From Byssothecium circinans (Eukaryota; Ascomycota; Dothideomycetes; Pleosporales; Massarinaceae), in the NCBI GenBank assembly GCA_010015675.1, contig ML977029.1:1-38943 (forward strand): 38,943 nucleotides of DNA. Reading direction: 5' to 3'. A model generated the notes under the pieces. The model searched no databases. It was not told the origin of the DNA and saw only the letters and a program-made list of their open reading frames with translations. A program made the translations under genes and the position numbers. Of this stretch, positions 20,933-30,742 are shown piece after piece. How positions within the stretch are numbered: position 1 is the stretch's first letter; each line of letters opens with the position of its first letter.

Positions 20933-23900
20933 GCTGCGTTCTGCATTGTTGTGATACTGTCGCTTCCTGGACATAGACAACGTCCCGTATATACCTCAAT
21001 ATACCCCATCTTGTCATTCACCAACTCCTACAGTGATGGTAGTACTAATCCCTTGCTAGATCATCCCTCGCAGCACCTGACGAGATGCCAGAATCCAGTC
21101 AATGCCGTCCCTCGCCGCACGTCACGCCGTCCAATATCCTCTGCCGGGCCCATTCTCGTCCAACCCTGGTCTATTATCTCTTCACCTCGTCCACCATTCA
21201 TATATCCATCACTCACCGCCCGTTCGTGCGACATCCGAGCCTTTTCCACAACATGTCACTTGCCCAAAGACATAAGTCTTGCCAAAGCAGTCAGAGGCAT
21301 CAAAGACATTGACGAAAAAGTGAAGGCAATGGACGCACTTCGTTGGAAAGAGGAGCAGATAATGCTCGAAACACTCCAAGGACAAGGAAAGACTTCGGCG
21401 GAAAATTCACGCGAATCGCGATACAACGAATACTGGATGTTGTTAAGGGAAATAGAAGATCCCAACAGCAGTAGAAGGCTCCACAAGAAACATCTGCTTG
21501 CGGGTGCAGAAAAGCTTTTGCGTCTCATACACAAAGACAGGTCTATCTCGTCGAATTTGGAGCGAGCGCACCCCGAAGCACTGATCACTAAAGATCTGGA
21601 AATTATCAGGCAAGAAAGGTTATCAACGACGAAAAGCGGTGTCGCAACAAAGGTATTGAGCATACCTCGTACAGGTACCTCTCTCAATTATAGTACAAGC
21701 GACTCGATCAACGATCTAATGGCACCGTCTGAAAAACACCTCCAGCGTCTCGTCTCCACTCAATCCCTAGAGGGCAAGATCCTCGAACTCGAGACACGCA
21801 TCAACACGGAGAAACGATTTCCTCCCACGCTCGAACCACCGGACTTCCAGGAGTTTCGAAAAGACAATGTGACAGGCATGACACATGCTACCTCCCGCTT
21901 TCTATGGCGGCGCAGGAAAGCGTATGCTCAGAAGTTGAAGGAACACAAGGCGAAAGAAGAAGACCTGCAGAAACAGTGGCGACAGGAGATGGATGAGATG
22001 GAAAATACGCTGGAGCTTTTCAAGGCGCATTTGATAAGACTGATGTCGAGAACTAGAGAGCAGGATGGCAAGGTGGATGCGTTGATGGCGAAAAGGAAAG
22101 AAATCATGGAGAAGAGGGGCGATCTGGAGAGTAGGCAGATGAAGCAGGGCAGTAAAAGAAAGATAGCGAGCGTTGAGGCAAAGGTTGAAGTATCGGTCCC
22201 TGGGAACGCCTTACGGGCTGGCCAATCTTCACAGCTATCTGAAGCCGGCGCCTTGAAACGGTATCCTTTTAATGCAGCAGAGATCAGACAAAGCACCTCG
22301 AACGGGGATAAGCCAGGGAACGATGATGATTCGCCGCTTGCACAGCTTAAGGCGAGACGAGATGCACTGTTGGAGCGACGGGAGGCCAAGAAGAGAGCGA
22401 TTCAGAGTGCTAGTGCAGCTGAACGTGAGCCACTCGGGGCGAAGACAGAAGTGGCAATGAGGAAGCTACTCGACGCCCGGAAAATGAAGGACAGCGAGCC
22501 TCGCGAAGCTATTTCTGATTCGAGCAAAATGATGGATAACAGACAGCCTGGCAGCGCTTTCACTGCCACCGAAGAATCACAAGATAACCATGCAAACGAA
22601 CGCTCATCCGTTCCTCCCAACTCCGAAAGCTTACGACCGCAGGATTTCATCGATACCGTCGCGTCTTCCCTGGAAGGGCTCAAAGCTCGCCGCGACGCTC
22701 TGGCCAAGGAACGCGAGGCAAAAGTTCTACAACTTCAAGCTCACAAGATCCCCGGCAACAGTACAAACCCCGAACTGGAGCTTGAGAACCTAGTGCCAGA
22801 GTCAAAGGGCGAGCTTTCGGCGGAAGACAAGTTGCAACAGCTTAGAGACATCTCGCAATCCATCGCTTTCCTGAGGAAGTTTTCTTCCAAAGCGCAGCCT
22901 AGTGATCGGAGCTCGGCGACTGCAGATCGGGTTGCGGCTATGCTTGAAGAGCTCCAGAATCAGACCCTGTTTGATTCCTCTGTTTCCTCTCAGGAAGGAA
23001 GACCGCCGATCCATGAGGAGGTAAAAGATGAACGTGACGCAAACCCCGATGATGCAGATACAAACCGACCACTCCAGATCCGCAAAACCAACGACAACCC
23101 CAACTGGACTTATCGCGAGAATGCTCCCAAGAATCTGACCTCCCTCGCGAAAGGGGAAAAGGATTTTGAAGACGCAGTCGAGCACGGCAAGGTCTTGAGT
23201 GTGATTCGCGAACACAACCGACTTGCCAGGTCTGCCCCGGAAGAAACAGAGGAAGCAGTTGCGTACGGCTACAAGCACGAAGCCGAGGAAGCAGCGAAGG
23301 TGCTCCGCCAGACTCTGAAAGAAAATGCAGGACCGGAAGATGCCAGCAAAGACAATGGCTCTCCCAAAGCCGCTCCAGAGAAGCTCAGCAACGTCTTTGG
23401 CGCGGGATTCAGACCTGAACCACCGCGACCCTCGTGGCCAGAGCCACAAGCACAACCGGCAATGGCATCAGTAACTCCGCAGAGAGCTCTATCCGATAGC
23501 TTCAGAGGGCACATCCCCCCATCCGGCTTCGTTCAAATCGATTCCGGATTGACCGTTAACATCGAAGCTCCCACCCCTGACCTCCAATCCCAAATCTATC
23601 AAATACGCGAACGCCTCCGGACCGCTTACCCAGGCATCGACACTCTTCCTTACGATGTATGGACCTCGTCGAACCGGCAAACGCTCACTACATGGCTGCG
23701 CATCCTGGTGAACAAATGGCAAACGCGCTTTGATAATGCCGCCCCCAGGCAGGCCAAGGTGGATACTTATCTCGGTAGTGGGAAGGTTTGGGACGGGGTG
23801 GAAGTTCAGAGCGTGCTGGATCAAATGGTAAGGAACCATGACTTGAGTCGTGAGGCGGCAGAACGTATGGCTAGACGGTGGGTAGAGGTCTTCGACAAGA

Positions 23901-24841
23901 GGCGGGTCCTTGAGCCGGAGAGAGATGTACAAGAGGAAGATTTGGATTGGGATGAGTGGGATACGGGGCTTGGGTGGTTGAGGGATGATGTTGAGGCTGA
24001 ACCCAAAGCTAAAGAGAAAGAACAGAATGCATCGGAGGGTCCTCCAAAAGCAGCTGAACGGAAAGAGAGTGATCAGAGGAGAGATGACAGAACCAGCTAC
24101 GTTCTCCCGGAGGATCTGCCATTCACTTGGAACAGCAAGAAGGGGAACGGATTCAGGAGAGCTGCTGTAGGTGCAACCTCTTCGACCTCAACCGATATGT
24201 ATTCCATGGTCGCTCGACGCGGATACTCGACTTCGTCCAAACCATCTCCTACTTCGCCAAGCTCTACACCCGCCATTACTAAAATCGAAAGCACATCTAC
24301 CGCAGGCCCATCCCTTCCCCACCTCACTTCCACAGGTACCCCGCACATGGTGTCCGTATCCGGCAAAGCACAAACCCTCCGCACCGCTATCGCAACAGGC
24401 ACCATCCACTTCGGCAACCCAATGCCATTCAAGCTGATCCGCTCCAACAGCCTCGAGAAAGGCGACGTCCTGTCCGTGAGCCGGATAGCGGGCATCATGG
24501 CAGCGAAGAGATGTCCAGACTTTGTCCCATTGTGCCATCCTATTATGTTAACTCATGTCGGGGTCAAGTTGGCGCTTTTCCGTGGATCAGAAGGTGACGA
24601 CGGGAAGAGGGGCTTTGGCGGTGTGGTGGTCGAAGCAAAAGTCCAGTGTGAGGGTCAGACGGGTGTGGAGATGGAGGCGTTGACCAGTGTCATGGGAGCT
24701 GCGCTTAGTGTCGTGGATATGTGCAAGGCTGTGGATAAGGCGATGGTTATTAGTGATGTTAGGGTAGTTCTGAAAGAAGGTGGGAGGAGTGGGAAATGGG
24801 AAGAGCCAGGGTGGAAGAGTGTCGAGGAAGGGGGTGTATAG
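20933..24841 (+). CDS. cnxABC: Very long ORF ending in cyclic pyranopterin monophosphate synthase (MoaC / MOCS1B)
   Basis: The frame is open for about 1,300 codons. The last 175 are a MoaC domain, the second Moco enzyme: HMVSVSGKAQTLRTA, then MAAKRCPDFVPLCHPIMLTH, CEGQTGVEMEAL and VVDMCKAVDKAMVISDVR, covering the catalytic Lys/Asp region. The preceding thousand residues are not MoaC. They are coiled-coil-rich, with two near-copies of LKARRDALxxxREAK, followed by a conserved-looking stretch (LRTAYPGIDTLPYDVWTSS, TTWLRILVNKWQTRFD). Residues around IRAFSTTCHLPKDIS and VARRGYSTSSKPSPT resemble mitochondrial presequence cleavage sites. The first in-frame ATG is only at 21,329, so the 5' part must come by splicing. 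GTGATG at 20,839 spliced to ACATAG|A at 20,977 (138 bp, phase 2), or to CTACAG|T at 21,034, would fuse it in frame to MoaA and keep Gly-Gly. The MoaC call is firm; the exact transcript is not. Confidence 0.85.
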   Translation, partial: AAFCIVVILSLPGHRQRPVYTSIYPILSFTNSYSDGSTNPLLDHPSQHLTRCQNPVNAVPRRTSRRPISSAGPILVQPWSIISSPRPPFIYPSLTARSCDIRAFSTTCHLPKDISLAKAVRGIKDIDEKVKAMDALRWKEEQIMLETLQGQGKTSAENSRESRYNEYWMLLREIEDPNSSRRLHKKHLLAGAEKLLRLIHKDRSISSNLERAHPEALITKDLEIIRQERLSTTKSGVATKVLSIPRTGTSLNYSTSDSINDLMAPSEKHLQRLVSTQSLEGKILELETRINTEKRFPPTLEPPDFQEFRKDNVTGMTHATSRFLWRRRKAYAQKLKEHKAKEEDLQKQWRQEMDEMENTLELFKAHLIRLMSRTREQDGKVDALMAKRKEIMEKRGDLESRQMKQGSKRKIASVEAKVEVSVPGNALRAGQSSQLSEAGALKRYPFNAAEIRQSTSNGDKPGNDDDSPLAQLKARRDALLERREAKKRAIQSASAAEREPLGAKTEVAMRKLLDARKMKDSEPREAISDSSKMMDNRQPGSAFTATEESQDNHANERSSVPPNSESLRPQDFIDTVASSLEGLKARRDALAKEREAKVLQLQAHKIPGNSTNPELELENLVPESKGELSAEDKLQQLRDISQSIAFLRKFSSKAQPSDRSSATADRVAAMLEELQNQTLFDSSVSSQEGRPPIHEEVKDERDANPDDADTNRPLQIRKTNDNPNWTYRENAPKNLTSLAKGEKDFEDAVEHGKVLSVIREHNRLARSAPEETEEAVAYGYKHEAEEAAKVLRQTLKENAGPEDASKDNGSPKAAPEKLSNVFGAGFRPEPPRPSWPEPQAQPAMASVTPQRALSDSFRGHIPPSGFVQIDSGLTVNIEAPTPDLQSQIYQIRERLRTAYPGIDTLPYDVWTSSNRQTLTTWLRILVNKWQTRFDNAAPRQAKVDTYLGSGKVWDGVEVQSVLDQMVRNHDLSREAAERMARRWVEVFDKRRVLEPERDVQEEDLDWDEWDTGLGWLRDDVEAEPKAKEKEQNASEGPPKAAERKESDQRRDDRTSYVLPEDLPFTWNSKKGNGFRRAAVGATSSTSTDMYSMVARRGYSTSSKPSPTSPSSTPAITKIESTSTAGPSLPHLTSTGTPHMVSVSGKAQTLRTAIATGTIHFGNPMPFKLIRSNSLEKGDVLSVSRIAGIMAAKRCPDFVPLCHPIMLTHVGVKLALFRGSEGDDGKRGFGGVVVEAKVQCEGQTGVEMEALTSVMGAALSVVDMCKAVDKAMVISDVRVVLKEGGRSGKWEEPGWKSVEEGGV

Positions 24842-25261
24842 TTATTTTGGAGGTTGTGTGTCTGTACGATAGTGGACGGCGATTGCATTTATGGACAAAG
24901 GGTTGCATAGTGTAGCATTTGACTGGCGTATATATGTACACTAAACATGGGTATTAACCAGGCGGAGTGTGCACGTTAATCTTATTTGCTGGCTATCTTC
25001 TATCGTCGCTGTCATCTGCCACAAGAGAGCCTTCGGCTCTTACCTTTCTCCAACCACCCAAACGCAGTAGCGATGACACTCCCAAACATTCACCTCGTGG
25101 CCACGCTACGTTTTGGAAAGCGTATCCAGACTCCGACCCCAACACTTCTCCCCAGCCCGTTCCTCCATCCACCCTTCATCACCATCAATCCACAACATCC
25201 ATACGCTCCCCATCCATCCCCAACATACATAAAATCAACACCGACCTCCTCCGCCTCCACC
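24842..25261. other. Intergenic region
   Basis: Lies between the MoaC stop and the PAP2 start. It holds TATATATG near 24,930 and a pyrimidine-rich leader full of CCA/ACC before the next start, typical of fungal 5' leaders. No gene supported. Confidence 0.5.
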
Positions 25262-26372
25262 ATGCCATCCGAGCCCACCCCCTCCACCGTCGAAGCCGGA
25301 GTCTCCCCTCCCCCCAAACGCAACTTCCCCCAACAGTTCCCCGACCAACCGTCCTTCAGCACATTCATCAAGTTGTTCTGGATCGACATCCTCTTCCAGC
25401 TCCTCTGTGCCCTCAGTGCCCTGATGATCTACCTCTTCGCAAAGCCCTTACTGCCCCGCTACTTCCCCGTCTACGACGGCATGGCGACATCGGCGTGGGG
25501 CCTAAAGCACGGAAGGCATTTCCGCCCAGAGTACATCACCACGCTCGTCAGTGCGCTGGTGAGTTTTTTCGTGCCCGTTGCCGCGGTGGTGATTGTGGGG
25601 CTTTGCAGGGCGCGCAGTTTTTGGGACGTCAACGCTGCTGTGAGTGTGCCTTCTCCCTTCATCCTTCCTCTTTCACACACACACTCTCTCTCTCTCTTCC
25701 ATCCCAAAGTAGAGTACAAAAGCTAAGCCGAAGACGTAAATACAACAGATCATGAGCATCGGCTCCGCACTAGCAGCAGCCACCCTCTTCCAAGCCCTCA
25801 TCAAATGGATCATCGGCGGCCTCCGTCCCAATTTCCTCGCCATCTGCAGACCCAGCATCCCCACCGGCATGGGCCAGATCCCGCAGTGGTACACGGCAAA
25901 CCAGATCTGCACGGGGGATAGGCGGATGCTTCGGGATGCGCAGATGAGTTTCCCCTCGGGACATTCTGTGGCTGCGTTTGCGGGGTTCGGGTTCCTATCG
26001 CTTTATCTCTGGGATAAGTTTCGCGGTGCCTCGGGTCAGGATCAGGCGAACGCTGGGGCACCTGCTGGGCATGGGAATGAGGCGGGTGCGAGTATGGCTG
26101 GGGAGACTTCAGGTGCTACCGCTGGAGAGAAGGACACAGCGGCGGCGGGCAAGGAAGGTGCGAAGCGGACGACGCATTGGCGATTGGTTCTTATTACGCT
26201 TCCATTGCTTATTGCGTTTCTTCTTTCGGCGAGTAAGGTTAGGGATGGGTGGCATCATCCCATCGACGTCGTCTGTGGGGCTTTGATTGGGACGGCTTTT
26301 GCGCTTCTGGCGTATAGGCTGGTTTACCGGAACATGAGACGTCAAGGAACAGGACAGGGTGCGGCGAAGTGA
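25262..26372 (+). CDS. PAP2-family lipid phosphate phosphatase (DPP1/LPP-like)
   Basis: Predicted to dephosphorylate phosphatidate, diacylglycerol pyrophosphate or similar lipids at a membrane. The model has exon 1 at 25,262-25,639, an intron at 25,640-25,748 (109 bp, GTGAGT...AACAG, phase 0) and exon 2 at 25,749-26,372, giving 333 residues. The ATG sits in CCACCATG; longer upstream frames are less likely. About six membrane segments are visible, including FWIDILFQLLCALSALMIYL, VSFFVPVAAVVIVGL and LVLITLPLLIAFLL. The three PAP2 motifs are KWIIGGLRPNF (KX6RP), FPSGHS (PSGH) and SKVRDGWHHPID. The last should be SRX5HX3D, so the conserved Arg is Lys here while the catalytic His and Asp are kept. 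A Gly/Ala-rich insert lies between motifs 2 and 3. Confidence 0.92.
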
Positions 26373-27466
26373 GCTGATGAGGCTGGAGGTTTTCCTTTTC
26401 ATTTCATTTCGGATGGAGTGCACTGGGATGAGGTTGTTGTCATGATGGGGGTTTGGGAAGTTTTGGTGTTGTTTTTTCTGTGCGCGCCTCTGTTTTTCTT
26501 TTCTTTATTCCTAGTTTGTTTCCTAGCTTAAATTGAGTTCTTTTGCGTTTTGCTATCTGATGCACCGTCGTGTCATATCCTCGTGTGAGAGCTATCGAGT
26601 GATGGGTCTTGAAGTGGTGCCGATGAGCTCACAACGATAGACTTGACCAGCCTATTCCTTCTGACTTACTTTTCGAGATCATGTGCCTGCTGTAAATCCA
26701 ACACTGAATATTTTTTGACGTTGCTTTTCTATTTGATTAGTGTTCGGGTGACACAACCATGGAACTGGACACAGACATTCCCACCAACGCTTTTCGAGGT
26801 TCCAGAAGCGACCATGCCACAATTCACAATATACCTGGAAGATGTCGCATCGAGCTTTGCTTTGGATTGGAATTACCTAATACAAAGCTATGGTCGGCAC
26901 AGAGTCATTGACCTCTGCGCTTGAGACTGTCGGGGCCAGCGTTCTGCCTTTTGACATGTATGGCAGTGTTAATCCAGATCCGAAAAAGGAGCTCAACAAC
27001 CGAAAAGTAGCTTCCGAATTTCTGAATAGGAAGACAGAGAGTGGAAGCAAGTATAAATAGTCGCGGTTCACTAGAATTACACGCGGAGATGTTGTACAAC
27101 AGCACTGTGTGGGGAATAGCGAATAGCTCCAACCCCACGTTTCCCAGCCTCCAAAATTCTCCCTCATCCTCCTTCAAACAATGACATTTATACTGCTACA
27201 CCAAGATTGTCCGCAGCTCCATTGTCTCTCACCACTAATTCCAACCCAATCATTGGTACCTCCCAAGACTCGTCCCTCCTCGCGTGCTCAATCACATCAA
27301 TCACAGTCGCACAAATCACACCGACCGTGCGGAAACCATCCCATGGCTACTTCGCCACTTCACAACGCTTTCACCCCAAACTTCCCGACTCCTGGGACCT
27401 CCTACTCCTGCTCCCCCGAGCAACCACCCCTTCCGTACCTTGCCGCCTATCCAACGACGAACAAGC
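26373..27466. other. Intergenic region, about 1.1 kb
   Basis: T-rich 3' flank of the phosphatase followed by a C/A-rich leader of the next small gene. A 49-codon ORF begins at ACCATGGAACTGG (about 26,759), but nothing supports its translation. No RNA gene or repeat recognised. Confidence 0.5.
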
Positions 27467-27679
27467 ATGGCGGCACCATACGAACCCAACGCAGAGTACC
27501 AAAGCGAACTCATGGAGTACTACCAACCACGGCCGGCGAGCGAGACCGAGAGTGAGAACGGGGCGAGACAAAAGTTGATATGCGGGGTACGACGAATGTT
27601 CTTTTGGACGATTGTTGGTATCGTTGTTGGTGTCGTGTTGGTCCTTGTTGGTATTGTGTTTGGGTTTATAAAGGATTAG
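27467..27679 (+). CDS. Small single-pass membrane protein, 70 residues
   Basis: The preferred start is the ATG in ACAAGCATGG (MAAPYEPNAEYQSELMEYYQ), because the 61 residues encoded before it in the longer frame are His/Pro/Thr-rich leader-like sequence. The protein has an acidic, Tyr-rich N-terminus (EYYQPRPASETESEN), a basic patch (RQKLICGVRR), then one membrane span (FFWTIVGIVVGVVLVLVGIV) ending FGFIKD. This is a tail-anchored layout with the N-terminus presumably in the cytoplasm. No family is recognised. Confidence 0.6.
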   Translation: MAAPYEPNAEYQSELMEYYQPRPASETESENGARQKLICGVRRMFFWTIVGIVVGVVLVLVGIVFGFIKD

Positions 27680-28225
27680 GAAGGGTGTGTTGGAAAGATC
27701 TGCGGCGTGGTTGATGGGAGATGATTGATGTTGAAGAGTAGGGGGAAGAGAGAAGGTTAAAAGTCCCGGGTATGTGATTTATCTTATGCATCTTTTGGGG
27801 ATGTAAACTTTCTACGCCTGCCGTTGACTGGTTACTGAACGCTCATTTTTTGTGTTGGAATAGGGAACTTGAGATTTTGCAACGCAACTAGGAGGGAAAC
27901 GTCTTCACTTGGACGACAACAGCGGATAAAGAAGGGAGGAAGCGAGTTGCCTAGTCCACGCTTATCGATCCCCGCTCGATACCACGGTTGAGGTATGGTC
28001 ATCTCTGCACGGCTATTAGCACAGGCTCTAAGGCACTAATAAAGGGCAGTGCCACATGCTATCAGCAACCGCATTTCGTCTGCGTTCTCGCTGACCTTTG
28101 GATACGCGCTTGCCTGAAATGTAAATGCTTCTGTTCCCGCGTTTTCATTTAACTGTGACGTGGACTTGTATTTCACGAGCGCAATTTCCGCTTGCATGTT
28201 TCCTTTATATATGTTACAAAGTTGC
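27680..28225. other. Intergenic region
   Basis: No supported gene or repeat. It ends at the TA dinucleotide that borders the inverted-repeat element. Confidence 0.5.
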
Positions 28226-28227
28226 TA

Positions 28228-28267
28228 CTATCCCTCACTGCGTAGCGAGAACCACACCGTAGCGAGA
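28228..28267 (+). repeat. Left 40-bp terminal inverted repeat (TA-flanked)
   Basis: Starts CTATCCCTCACTGCGTAGCG and ends ACACCGTAGCGAGA. It is identical over all 40 bases to the reverse complement of 32,948-32,987. It contains two direct copies of CGTAGCGAGA 17 bases apart, like paired transposase-binding sites. The two bases before it are TA (28,226-28,227). Confidence 0.95.
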
Positions 28268-29562
28268 AAATCAGTGGATACTTAGACTTTGCAGTTGTAA
28301 AAATCCTTCCCACGTCTACTTATTGATATTATGCTGCTTAGGTTGCATGCTGCAAGTCTTTCTTAATCATCTAACAATCGCTGCCTAGAAAAATATATCC
28401 TTGTTGTCGCTGTCTCGGCTTAGTTTGCGACAGCCTTGTTTTATGGCAGGACGCCTCTATCATGGCTCCAACGCAGAGCCTTCACAATCCATAAACCTCA
28501 ATATATACAGTCTCCGACGACCGGAGTCTCAGGATCACGCTGATAGGCCATCCCTAGCCCTATGGAGACTGAAGAAAGATGATTCATGCAACGTCACCAT
28601 TGGTACCTTCAACCTAAGCAAGATAACCCTGATCAAGCCTACGTAATAATTAAAGCATTACGGCCAAGACCTAGGATTCGGTTAAGGCCATTCCCTCGCC
28701 CTCGCCTATCTACAAGCTGCTAACTGTTCGAATCGGTAACATCGAACGCTAGAGTCGATGCGACTTCGATGCTATATGAACACGCTTCCGCGTGATGTCT
28801 ACGGATACAGACGACAAGTTGAGCTCCAAATACTTCCACCCACCTAATGGTTTCAGCCAGGCCGCTCAAATAAAGACTTCGCCAGATACCTTGATACTAC
28901 CAGCTTTCAAGATTGGGCGACGACGACGACGACGACGCACGACCACAGCAGGCACAGTCACTGTACGCCGTGGGTATGACGATGATGTACCTCTACCAAC
29001 CCATTGTCTATAGATTTTAAAGCGTCTACAAGGCTATGGCCTAAGCAGGTTGGCCGCCCTCCCTGCTTGTGGTAGCGACATCTTATAACACATCGCTTTA
29101 GTTACCGTGATATAATTATAATTATGCTGGCGTACGCGACTCACTACCTCTCCTCATAAAACCACCACCTAACTTCATTCTTACTAGTCCTCTAAGTAAC
29201 GTTTATGGGCACAAAATAAAAGATATAAACGCAGTAAGAGCCTGTTACGAGAGAAAGGACACCTTATAGGGCTGGATATTATTTACATAGATGATAGCTA
29301 TACAAGTGAAACTTTGTAATATGGTTACTGGTTACTAGCTACAGCCCGACCTCAGAGAAGCCTAGCATTTGGATGACTAGAACCTCTCTTAGGTCTCCCG
29401 GGTTGTTTCTAGATAGGATGAATGTCGATCCCAAAGTGGGATAGAAGTTTTCTAGCGTAATGTAGGCAAGTGACAACGGCAGAGTCGGGAGCCATCCAAA
29501 GCAACTTAGGAGCCAGAGTTTGTAGCCAAGTAGAAGATTGAGTTGAGCAAGCCACTGTGACT
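28268..29562. other. Left interior of the TIR element without a supported gene
   Basis: Holds two short plus-strand frames, 28,443-28,646 (67 codons) and 28,795-29,013 (72 codons, with an Arg run from a CGA microsatellite). Neither has a recognisable motif. The stretch 29,090-29,340 is AT-rich. No transposase-like motif was seen. Confidence 0.5.
28918..28937 (+). repeat. (CGA)6 microsatellite
   Basis: Six uninterrupted CGA triplets. If the surrounding 72-codon frame were translated they would form part of an Arg run. Confidence 0.9.
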
Positions 29563-30438
29563 TCAGCCGCCGAGGTTTCCACTAACAAACACGACGAGAA
29601 CTGCAGCATAGGCTGCAGACGCACCAAAGATCTCAGAGCGGCGGGCGTTAGTCAGCAGGCCCACACACAGTGCGAACGCAACTGTATAGCCAGCAATGAG
29701 ACCGAGTCGTTTCTTTTCATTGACGACATAGTAGAGGTTCATAATGGCTCCAAAAAGGAACACGGCAGCCAGGATGATGTTGAACGTTCCAACAACGACC
29801 GTGATGCGATGTGCGGAAATGTACGCAATGCGGCCTTTTTGGCTCTTCCTGTTCGTTAAGAACAAAATCGAGCAGTGCTTGCGCAGAAACGCAGACAGCC
29901 GGTCTTCCTCCGCCGGACGAACAAGAGCGACGAGATCGTCCCGATCATTGTATACCGTGCTGCTATTACCCAAGAGTGATGGGAAGTCCGGTTTTGTGTC
30001 GCTCTTGTTCCAGAAGTAGTTGTAGAATGCCTCATGCACTTGCCTCGAAGGCCTCCGCATGGAAAGGAATGCAGAGTTGAGTAAAATCGCCTCCTCGTAT
30101 TCCTTGATTTTCGCTCTGATGTCTTTCACTAACTCCATCCTCTTCTGGTCTCTTGGAAAGTTTACGTCTCTAGCTCGAGCTTGGAACATCTTCCCGTCCC
30201 GCCTGCTACTCTTCTCATCTAATGAAGCTTTGGAATCTTCTCGATCATATTCATCTTGAAGAGCCTCAAGCTCCGCCAACTCGCTTTGCAGGTAGAGAAG
30301 GTTGCGTGCCGATAAGCGCCCGAAGCGCTTGAAGACGAAAGTACTATGATCGTAGTCGCTCGCGATGAACTCGGCCAAAGATGGATAACCTTTGATGAAC
30401 GTTACTCCTATCGTGTCGTTCTCGACGTCCCGATTCAT
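29563..30438 (-). CDS. DUF6594-family membrane protein
   Basis: 291 residues from ATG 30,438 (MNRDVENDTIGVTFIKGYPS); the frame is open further upstream but lacks another ATG. The order is typical of the fungal DUF6594 family: GYPSLAEFIASDYDHSTFVF, FGRLSARNLLYLQSELAELE followed by ALQDEYDRED, a coiled-coil acidic/basic middle (MELVKDIRAKIKEYEEAIL), then LSAFLRKHC and three C-terminal membrane spans (VVVGTFNIILAAVFLFGAIM, LIAGYTVAFALCVGLL, SAAYAAVLVVFVSGNL). The biochemical role of the family is unknown. The gene is intact and lies inside the TIR element, divergent from the retropepsin-like gene across 304 bases. Confidence 0.88.
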   Translation of the reverse strand: MNRDVENDTIGVTFIKGYPSLAEFIASDYDHSTFVFKRFGRLSARNLLYLQSELAELEALQDEYDREDSKASLDEKSSRRDGKMFQARARDVNFPRDQKRMELVKDIRAKIKEYEEAILLNSAFLSMRRPSRQVHEAFYNYFWNKSDTKPDFPSLLGNSSTVYNDRDDLVALVRPAEEDRLSAFLRKHCSILFLTNRKSQKGRIAYISAHRITVVVGTFNIILAAVFLFGAIMNLYYVVNEKKRLGLIAGYTVAFALCVGLLTNARRSEIFGASAAYAAVLVVFVSGNLGG

Positions 30439-30742
30439 TGTTATGGGTTGCCAGTGATCTCGAGTGTTAGGCTGGAAATTGCCCAGAAGCGTTGTGGCAG
30501 ACACAGCCCTCGCCAAGGCCTGGTGCCATGCACAGCTCTCCGAGGCCGAAGAACAACATCATCACAATCTCTCACTCCTCAACCCATTCTGCCTCATCTT
30601 CCATTGTACGGCACCGAAATTTTATTTCTTAACAACTTTTCGAAAACGTGACTCTAAACACCATTGCCATCAAGTTCACTAGTTTATCATCATCGAGCCT
30701 CCCCGCTGCTGACAACGGCTCCAACGACTGAACATTGCAATC
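30439..30742. promoter_or_regulatory. Divergent intergenic region inside the TIR element
   Basis: 304 bases separate the starts of the minus-strand DUF6594 gene and the plus-strand retropepsin-like gene, so the promoters must be shared or adjacent. AT-rich sequence (ATTTTATTTCTTAACAAC) lies near 30,620. No specific factor site is claimed. Confidence 0.4.

Noticed and set aside
22802..23455. 217-codon minus-strand ORF
   Set aside because: Antisense shadow of the long MoaC-containing ORF; no motif.
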